NCBI GenBank assembly: GCA_027577415.1
Contig: JANBQS010000770.1
Span: 1 to 12,329 of the forward strand
Direction: 5' to 3'
DNA length: 12,329 bases
DNA from: Coemansia sp. RSA 922
Taxonomy: Eukaryota; Kickxellomycota; Kickxellomycetes; Kickxellales; Kickxellaceae
The number at the start of each line of letters is the position of its first letter. The stretch's first letter is position 1. This document shows, one piece after another, positions 7,739 through 12,329 of the stretch. The notes under the pieces were generated by a model that was given only the letters and a program-made list of their open reading frames with translations, had not been told where the DNA came from and made no database searches. Made by a program: the position numbers and the translations under genes.

Positions 7739-8302
7739 CTACATACGCAAAAGCAGCACTAGCAGCACAGCGTAGGCCGACAGACACATGGCGCCAGAGA
7801 GCAAGACAGTTCCCCCGCTGGTGACAAACATTGGTGCCTGAGCGTGAGTGTCGCGAGTAATCAAGTTTCGCCGGCGCGTCAGGCCAATTGCCAAAAATCC
7901 CACGCCCAGGGCCAGAAACACCATGCCCACAGGGAAGAAGGCTATTCCAAAGACGCGCAAGACGACTAGTGCCGCGCCAAACAGCCCCACTGATGTGCGC
8001 CAGTAAGCGCCGTCGAATGTGCGCTCGCGTGCACGCATCTCCAGCAGCTCCTCGGGCGTCCATGACTGAGGCGGATATTCGCAAGCTGCCGGTGACGCCG
8101 AGTTTATATCGGTTCTCTTGTGTAAGCCAGCGGGCGGAGTAGATGGCGACTCTCCAGAGTCTTCGACACTACTGCCACTGCTACTGGTAGGCGTGCTACC
8201 GCCAACCGCCCTGTCGGCGAGGGTCGTTGCCGAGTACAGCGTATGGCCCATCGAAGGGCTGCTGCTATTGCTATTGCCGCCGGCCTGGTTATGTGTGCTC
8301 AT
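7739..8302 (-). CDS. DUF202/YidH-like three-TM membrane protein
   Basis: The frame from the ATG at 8302 gives 187 residues; open sequence upstream of this ATG starts only with TTG, so 8302 is preferred. Residues 1-80 are a Ser/Thr/Pro-rich, probably cytosolic extension. Residues 84-118 (EELLEMRARERTFDGAYWRTSVGL) carry the DUF202 signature, usually written RtFLAWxRTsLxL, here with RTF and WRTS kept. Membrane helices fall at about 103-120, 122-141 and 160-185, with LTRRRN after helix 2, which matches the usual layout of the domain. DUF202 proteins are small membrane proteins; the related VTC domain belongs to vacuolar polyphosphate synthesis, but most members have no known function. The stop falls two residues after the last helix (LLLRM). 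It lies between two two-TM genes in the same direction and has no detectable homology to them. Confidence 0.8.
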   Translation of the reverse strand: MSTHNQAGGNSNSSSPSMGHTLYSATTLADRAVGGSTPTSSSGSSVEDSGESPSTPPAGLHKRTDINSASPAACEYPPQSWTPEELLEMRARERTFDGAYWRTSVGLFGAALVVLRVFGIAFFPVGMVFLALGVGFLAIGLTRRRNLITRDTHAQAPMFVTSGGTVLLSGAMCLSAYAVLLVLLLRM

Positions 8303-8563
8303 TTCGGTACAGTATGGCGCTGGCTTTAACTCGATTCGCAAAGGTAAACAAAATGCAAGAGCATTCGCAGAAATTTAAAAAAGATAAAATAAACTGAAGA
8401 GGCAGGAGAGCCCAAAAGCTTTCATTTGCGAATCGATTTTCTTGTGAAAGCGCAGCGGTCATGGGCTTTGGGCGTCTTCCCGAATCAACGGAGGCGCGCA
8501 CAGACACTAGGCCACGGAGGCGTCGATATATTCTGATATGCAAATGGAGAAATTGTATATGTT
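8303..8563 (-). other. Spacer between two minus-strand membrane protein genes
   Basis: These 261 bases carry the 3' flank of the gene ending at 8564 and the promoter of the DUF202 gene. A minus-strand TTTAAATTTC and T-rich run lie about 75 bases before the ATG. No AATAAA was found for the upstream gene and no gene is seen. Confidence 0.5.
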
Positions 8564-9265
8564 CTATGGTACAGTCTGTGGGTGCCGTGGGGTCCTGTTG
8601 TGGTGTGAATATGACGATGCGGTAATGCTGGTGCTGGACAGACTAGAGGGGTCAGTTGCTTGCCGGCGCTGGCGTTGGTGGGCCCGCATTTGGCGCCAGG
8701 CTCTCGAGTTCCGGCCGTGCGGAGACACCCAGGGCGCCTGGAGCTCAGACTGGCGTGGGTTTCTAGCAGTTTGTTGCCGGTATGGCGATAGCCCTACCGA
8801 CTGAGGGTAAGGCCGTGGCCGCAAGAGTCTCCATCCAACTCGGTGAGCATCCTGGCTCTGAGTCCTCTGCAAATCTGCGTCAGTCGTCTCTGGCCGCCTG
8901 ATCCACGCTAGCACCGTGCGATAGTAGTAGTAAGTCACAAACACGGCCATAGCCACGACTACTAAAAGCACCGAGAGCAGGATCATTACCCAGCTAGATG
9001 ACCACCGCGCGTACGTGTTATCCCCCGTGTCCCTGCTCAACCGGAAGCTGTGCAGTACTAGTAGTGCCAGTAGCGCGACCAAGAAAAACAGCTCCACTGA
9101 CAGCCACGCTGCACGCCGTCTCCGTTGTCGCTTGAGCGCCTGTTCTTTTACCACTGACACTATCTCGCTAAATGTCACCTGCGGCCCCTCGTCTCTGCCA
9201 CCCGCCGCTGTTGCCGTCATCACCCTGGGCTTGTCGTTTCGCTGTGGGCTCTGCCATGCGCTCAT
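8564..9265 (-). CDS. Two-TM membrane protein with basic tail, paralogue-like to the 6767-7435 product
   Basis: From the ATG at 9265 the frame encodes 233 residues (MSAWQSPQRN...); a slightly longer frame exists only with a TTG start. A polar N-terminus ending in a strongly basic patch (KRQRRRR, 45-51) precedes helix 1 at about 53-75. A loop of about 16 residues (SRDTGDNTYARW) leads to helix 2 at 92-114, followed by YYYYRT and AWIRRPET (120-127). Order, spacing and this motif match the proteins at 6767-7435 (AWLRDPNT) and 10643-11140 (QWLYSPLT), although the rest has diverged. The tail of about 105 residues is rich in R, Q and S, unlike the proline-rich tail of its neighbour. No named family is recognised; membrane location is inferred from the helices. 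Confidence 0.75.
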   Translation of the reverse strand: MSAWQSPQRNDKPRVMTATAAGGRDEGPQVTFSEIVSVVKEQALKRQRRRRAAWLSVELFFLVALLALLVLHSFRLSRDTGDNTYARWSSSWVMILLSVLLVVVAMAVFVTYYYYRTVLAWIRRPETTDADLQRTQSQDAHRVGWRLLRPRPYPQSVGLSPYRQQTARNPRQSELQAPWVSPHGRNSRAWRQMRAHQRQRRQATDPSSLSSTSITASSYSHHNRTPRHPQTVP

Positions 9266-9702
9266 GTTAGCCTGCGTCAAGTTTATGCCAAATGGTTAGC
9301 TTGAAGACTCCTCCCTCTCACAAAACTATAAAGGTACGAGTGCGTGGGGGGTGGGGGCGTAAAGCAAAATGAAAAAAATATTATTTACAAGCAATGAAAA
9401 GAGAACAGTGCAAGATGGAAGATGGAAGAAGCAGATGTCAAAATGCAAAAGGAAGGTGCTGCGTGTGCCTGGCGAGGTCACACTCCACTCACCCTGTCTG
9501 GAGCTTGAAAAATGGAACGCCCCCCCCCTTTGCCAAGAGGTACATGTCCATATTTGCCGAAGAGAAAGATGGAAGTGATGGGGGAATGCTTAAATTGTAA
9601 GCCGTCGGATTTTGCAAATCACTTCCTTTTTCAGTTCTATCTCGGCCCAATATGGTGCTCCTTGCGATCTGCGCCACTGCATTTTTGCCTCCTTGGCGCT
9701 GT

Positions 9703-9774
9703 GCGCATGTCTTTGCGCATGTCTTTGCGCATGTCTTTGCGCATGTCTTTACGGATGCCTTTGCGCATATCTTT
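9703..9774. repeat. Six-unit 12-bp tandem repeat
   Basis: GCGCATGTCTTT occurs four times without change (9703-9750), then ACGGATGCCTTT and GCGCATATCTTT, six units in all. The unit is a multiple of three, so each frame reads a repeated tetrapeptide (for example AHVF, RMSL, or on the minus strand KTCA). A protein-coding role is not supported. Confidence 0.9.
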
Positions 9775-10541
9775 GAATCTCCCACACTGTCACGCCATAC
9801 ACTATCCCTTGCTACAGCTAAGGATGTCTGCTACCAGTGTCCAACAAACGCCAACCTGTCACAATCAGCAAACAAGCGCCCCCCATTCCATATAGCTCCC
9901 TTTTCATCTGTTCGGTCACACGCTCAGCCTTGCTTACATCATTGTACGCTGACTTGCTCTGCTGTGCGCTAGATGCGAACAGTTGCTCAGCCACCATGAT
10001 CTTTTTTTTTTCTTCACCATTATACATTGTCAGTGACTCGAGTGGTGGGAACTAAAGCTCCAGTTGACTCGCCTGCACATTACGCACAATGCTTGAATAA
10101 GGCTTACATGACCTCGTGTCTTTCCAGGCACTGGTGACAAAACTCTTTGTTTTCGTTAAGCCATTCGTTTCCACATAATTGCTTCTGCTGCTGCTGATCA
10201 CCCCCTTCTCACTTTGCATTGTGCTTGCTCAATCGTTTACAACGCCTAACCTGGCGTGAAATTGCTTGTCGTGCGGCTGTTCTCAATGTCCCAATTATTT
10301 TCTTTTGTTGGTAATTTCATACTTTCACAATATGCCCGCATTTATTCCGGCAAATAAATGAACGTGTTTACAATATGCAACGATAAAGATGGGGACCGAG
10401 GTAATGGTTGTATAATGCAATCATCACTTTCATTAAATGTACAATCTGCATCATTGTGTCAAACACTTGTTTCTTTCCGCCGCTGTCTGCGATATCAAAC
10501 TTCGTTTTTTTTTTTACTAATCAAGCATATCAGTTTTGTGG

Positions 10542-10550
10542 TATAAAAAG
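10542..10550 (+). promoter_or_regulatory. TATA box (TATAAAAAG) of the plus-strand two-TM gene
   Basis: TATAAAAAG lies 93 bases before the ATG at 10643. It is identical to the box on the minus strand at 5497-5489. A transcript starting about 30 bases downstream would include the out-of-frame ATG at 10584, an upstream reading frame that overlaps the main start. Confidence 0.65.
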
Positions 10551-10642
10551 AGACCAACGCGTGGGGATGATAATTTAGAAAGTATGCCTATTTCTACTCC
10601 CTCTGTCATCTCTGATAATATATTGTACTCTATACTTTTAAG

Positions 10643-11140
10643 ATGTCTACTCTGTCGTTGTATCCATTAGAGCAAGTTCCTGAGCTCTGCATAGACACCA
10701 AGCACCACCTCTACTCGTCTTCGTCCATTTCGTCAATACCGACTGACATGTACCCAGATCTATTTTCTCGTCCAACAACAGCGAATCGCGATAATCCTCG
10801 GTCCTCACTATGCGAAAAGAAAAAGGATTTAGGAATACTACGCATAATGCACATACAAAAATTTAAGCATTTTCTGCTTCTCGCTATGCTCTGTGCTACC
10901 ATATGCTGCCTCGCCCTCGCTCTTTTGTTTATCCTTCTCGCTCTTCGCGATGTGCCTATTCCCAATAATGGCTACTGCTATTTAGTTGGCTACACCGCTG
11001 CCGTCTCCTCACTACTGATTGTCTGGTGTCTCTCTGCCAGTATTTGTGTCTGGCGCTTCAGAAAGTACAAGCAATGGCTTTATTCGCCTCTTACTTCCAC
11101 GGAATCTATAATTGCTGGCAAGACTGTACAATCTCTGTAA
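10643..11140 (+). CDS. Two-TM membrane protein, third member of the local family
   Basis: A complete single-exon frame of 165 residues lies between a good TATA box and an AATAAA. Residues 1-70 are polar with Ser-rich SSSSISS and a basic CEKKKD. Helix 1 is about 77-101 (FLLLAMLCATICCLALALLF...), the loop about 10 residues (DVPIPNNGYC), and helix 2 about 113-137, followed by RFRKYK and QWLYSPLT (144-151). This architecture and motif match the minus-strand genes at 6767 and 8564, but the C-terminal tail is almost absent (14 residues after the motif). The gene is visibly more AT-rich in third positions than the two relatives, suggesting different codon selection or lower expression. No named family is recognised. 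Membrane insertion is inferred; nothing shows the compartment. Confidence 0.75.
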   Translation: MSTLSLYPLEQVPELCIDTKHHLYSSSSISSIPTDMYPDLFSRPTTANRDNPRSSLCEKKKDLGILRIMHIQKFKHFLLLAMLCATICCLALALLFILLALRDVPIPNNGYCYLVGYTAAVSSLLIVWCLSASICVWRFRKYKQWLYSPLTSTESIIAGKTVQSL

Positions 11141-11145
11141 ATAAA
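11140..11145 (+). terminator. AATAAA overlapping the stop codon
   Basis: The TAA stop at 11138-11140 runs directly into AATAAA, an unusually close polyadenylation signal. Cleavage would be expected some 10-30 bases on; that point cannot be seen. Confidence 0.5.
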
Positions 11146-11348
11146 TATTGTTACACCTATACTTATACATTGCGAACCTTTACATGTTTATATTCCTATA
11201 TGAATAGGGTATGAGTTTGCAGAAGAATCCATCCAGTGGCTTTGAAAAAAAATAACCAACATTAACTACTAAAAAATTCAGCCGCAACACCGATTACAAA
11301 AGCGAGAATATTCCCTATATATACACAGCTAGAAGAGGGCTTTTATGA

Positions 11349-11377
11349 ATTAGCGTGTTAGCTCAAAACACGCTAAT
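11349..11377. repeat. 11-bp inverted repeat with 7-base loop
   Basis: ATTAGCGTGTT at 11349-11359 is exactly inverted as AACACGCTAAT at 11367-11377. It would form a good hairpin or a dyad binding site. There is no T-run after it and no gene ending here, so a terminator role is unlikely. Confidence 0.75.
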
Positions 11378-11379
11378 AA

Positions 11380-11430
11380 CTGCTCCCTAGTCTGCTCCCT
11401 AGTCTGCTCTCTTGGCTCAGTCGGTAGAGA
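11380..11430 (+). repeat. 12-bp direct repeat leading into a tRNA-like 5' half
   Basis: CTGCTCCCTAGT repeats at 11380-11391 and 11392-11403, with a partial third unit CTGCTC. The third unit flows into GCTCTCTTGGCTCAGTCGG, in which TGGCTCAGTCGG (11413-11424) fits the RNA polymerase III A-box and tRNA D-arm consensus exactly. No B-box (GGTTCGANNCC-like) or pairing 3' half follows within about 200 bases, so it is read as a tRNA remnant or chance match, not a tRNA gene. Confidence 0.4.
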
Positions 11431-11629
11431 ATGTAGCAACTGGTAAAATTGTGAGGAGGCCATCAAACGTTTCTGCCGCTACGGAAATACACTTCCACGT
11501 ATTTGCATGTCACATGTTGGGCATAACAATTGTTACTTCGTGAGCGTAACGAGCTAGAGCGTATAGAATATAATAGATAGTAGCGTATATAAAAGTGAGA
11601 ACAATAATCTACCTCTGGATGCCGACGGG

Positions 11630-11890
11630 TTAATGTTTATATAGCCTTTTCATGGCCCGTTTCCATAGGCGGAAGTACGCCTTTCCCGCTACCCTTAGCG
11701 TCGCTGAGTCGAGCCTCTTTGTAGGTTGGCGATCCCCTATCGGCGGCGGGACATTTGGGCGTTGGGAGTCTTGGTCATCCGGCAAGCATGTATCATCGTT
11801 ATGTAAACCATTGGGCTGATCACATGGGTCGGCGTGCTGTCCTATGACGCGCGTAACACAATTACTGCTATTGCAAATCAAAACGCTCAT
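11630..11890 (-). CDS. Doubtful 86-codon hypothetical protein
   Basis: A minus frame runs from ATG at 11890 to TAA at 11630. The product is polar, with a D/Q/P/N-rich middle and a basic, amphipathic end (FRLWKRAMKRLYKH); four Cys lie in the first half. No family is recognised and no membrane helix is present. It would be divergent from the gene at 12005, 114 bp away. A plus-strand frame of 55 codons (11652-11819) covers the same DNA equally well, which lowers confidence in either. It may be non-coding. Confidence 0.25.
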   Translation of the reverse strand: MSVLICNSSNCVTRVIGQHADPCDQPNGLHNDDTCLPDDQDSQRPNVPPPIGDRQPTKRLDSATLRVAGKAYFRLWKRAMKRLYKH

Positions 11891-11927
11891 GTGAAATTTC
11901 TAATGATAAACTGGCAACAGTCCTGAA

Positions 11928-11934
11928 TATAAAA
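11928..11934 (+). promoter_or_regulatory. TATA-like element before the last gene
   Basis: TATAAAA sits 71 bases before the ATG at 12005. If it fixes the start some 30 bases downstream, transcription would begin close to 11958, right at or past the upstream ATG there. Confidence 0.45.
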
Positions 11935-12004
11935 TGTCAACGTTCCTGAAGAGAAACATGGTATGGTTCCTGGTTCTTTATTCTCTCACTTTTTTATCGT
12001 CATA

Positions 12005-12329
12005 ATGACCACAGCAACTGCTCAACAGCCTTTGCCGGCCCGCAGACTCTTGTACGACGACCAGCACTTTATCGTAGCGTGGCTTGTATATGAACAGTTA
12101 GAACGCCACGTGTCTCTAAGCGACCTAGCTGCCAAAGTCGCTCACTACCACGGTATCAGATATCCTAATTGCAGGCTGGAGACGCGTATTACTACGCAAT
12201 GGCACACAAAGGTGATGGGCCGATTCTACGTTAGATACGACCCCCTCCTGGCTTTTGCTCCCAAGGCGTGGGACGTGGTCAGCCAACGGATCATGAAGGC
12301 ATTTGAAAACCAGGTCTACACATCCGAAG
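12005..12329 (+). CDS. Unrecognised protein, N-terminal part only (3' end outside window)
   Basis: From ATG at 12005 the frame is open to the window edge, 108 residues seen (MTTATAQQPLPARRLLYDDQ...). The visible part is predicted helical and Trp/Tyr-rich: HFIVAWLVYEQLERHVSLSD, LAAKVAHYHG, then RLETRITTQWHTKVM. The spacing of hydrophobic residues and the final R-x-x-T-Q-W-H resemble a Myb/SANT-like or other helix-turn-helix DNA-binding unit, but this is a weak structural impression, not a family match. The start is chosen because the frame has no earlier in-frame ATG after the TATA-like element; an upstream frame ends with TAA overlapping this ATG (TAATG). An intron later in the gene is possible and cannot be judged from here. 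Confidence 0.6.
   Translation, partial: MTTATAQQPLPARRLLYDDQHFIVAWLVYEQLERHVSLSDLAAKVAHYHGIRYPNCRLETRITTQWHTKVMGRFYVRYDPLLAFAPKAWDVVSQRIMKAFENQVYTSE

Larger units (their letters stand above)
9266..10642. other. 1.38-kb region without a supported gene
   Basis: It holds the promoter of the minus gene at 9265 on the left and of the plus gene at 10643 on the right, so those two are divergent. Features seen are G-rich plus-strand runs near 9345-9358, a run of nine C at 9520-9528, a 12-bp tandem repeat at 9703-9774, and T runs near 10003 and 10505. Open frames around 9512-9972 arise because a 12-bp repeat free of stops keeps several frames open; their products have no recognisable features. Confidence 0.55.
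11141..11629. other. AT-rich intergenic region with hairpin, direct repeat and tRNA-like fragment
   Basis: No gene is supported. The notable structures are the inverted repeat at 11349-11377, the 12-bp direct repeat at 11380-11409, the A-box-bearing fragment from 11406 and a plus-strand TATATAAAAG at 11586-11595 without a clear gene start nearby. Confidence 0.55.

Noticed and set aside
9512..9972. Plus frames of 127 and 106 codons with repeated tetrapeptides
   Set aside because: Openness comes from the 12-bp tandem repeat; no start context, domain or conserved end supports them.
11406..11480. A tRNA gene
   Set aside because: Only the 5' half fits: an A-box is present, but there is no anticodon stem, B-box or matching acceptor 3' strand.
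11961..12015. A 55-base intron GTATGG...CCACAG at the start of the last gene
   Set aside because: Joining ATG at 11958 across it leads to a stop within about 20 codons, whereas the unspliced ATG at 12005 stays open to the edge.

Overview
The window looks like nuclear DNA from a fungus, most likely an early-diverging lineage such as Kickxellomycotina (Coemansia-like). That placement is an inference. It rests on compact genes with T-rich intergenic spacers, GTAAGT-type introns with a TACTAAAC branch-like site, TATA and AATAAA signals, and a large protein of the Ndc10/Crypton-like family that is expanded in such fungi. No operon logic, Shine-Dalgarno sites, CRISPR array, complete tRNA or rRNA is visible.

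Layout. (1) 1-357, plus: the 3' end of a membrane protein gene cut by the window edge, with an AATAAA signal at 382. (2) 521-5311, minus: one large spliced gene of about 1,266-1,277 codons. It can be mistaken for two separate 665-codon reading frames. I join them because the first frame ends in a GTAAGT donor, the second begins after a phase-matched CAG acceptor, and the two halves together make one Ndc10-like (CBF3 domain II / Crypton-type) fold. A minus-strand TATAAAAAG lies upstream, and the first ATG after it is at 5311. (3) 5312-6766: a 1.45-kb T-rich region with no convincing gene but with palindromes and a possible small spliced gene. (4) 6767-9265, minus: three consecutive small membrane-protein genes, namely a two-TM proline-rich protein with PPxY motifs, a three-TM DUF202/YidH-like protein and a second two-TM protein. 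(5) 9266-10642: 1.4 kb without a supported gene, holding a 12-bp tandem repeat. (6) 10643-11140, plus: a third two-TM protein with TATA box and AATAAA. (7) 11141-12004: intergenic DNA with a hairpin, a 12-bp direct repeat, a tRNA-like 5' half and a doubtful 86-codon minus frame. (8) 12005-12329, plus: the 5' end of an unrecognised gene that runs off the window.

The most interesting signals are two. One is the Ndc10-like protein, in which the sites expected for the tyrosine recombinase residues look lost and a roughly 140-residue low-complexity segment interrupts the fold, so it reads as a domesticated DNA-binding protein. The other is a local family of three diverged two-TM proteins sharing a juxtamembrane motif [AQ]-W-[LI]-x-x-P-x-T just after the second membrane helix. 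Proline-rich or NPF/PPxY/LPxY tails on neighbouring membrane proteins hint at endocytic or ubiquitin-ligase (WW domain) contacts, but this is inference.
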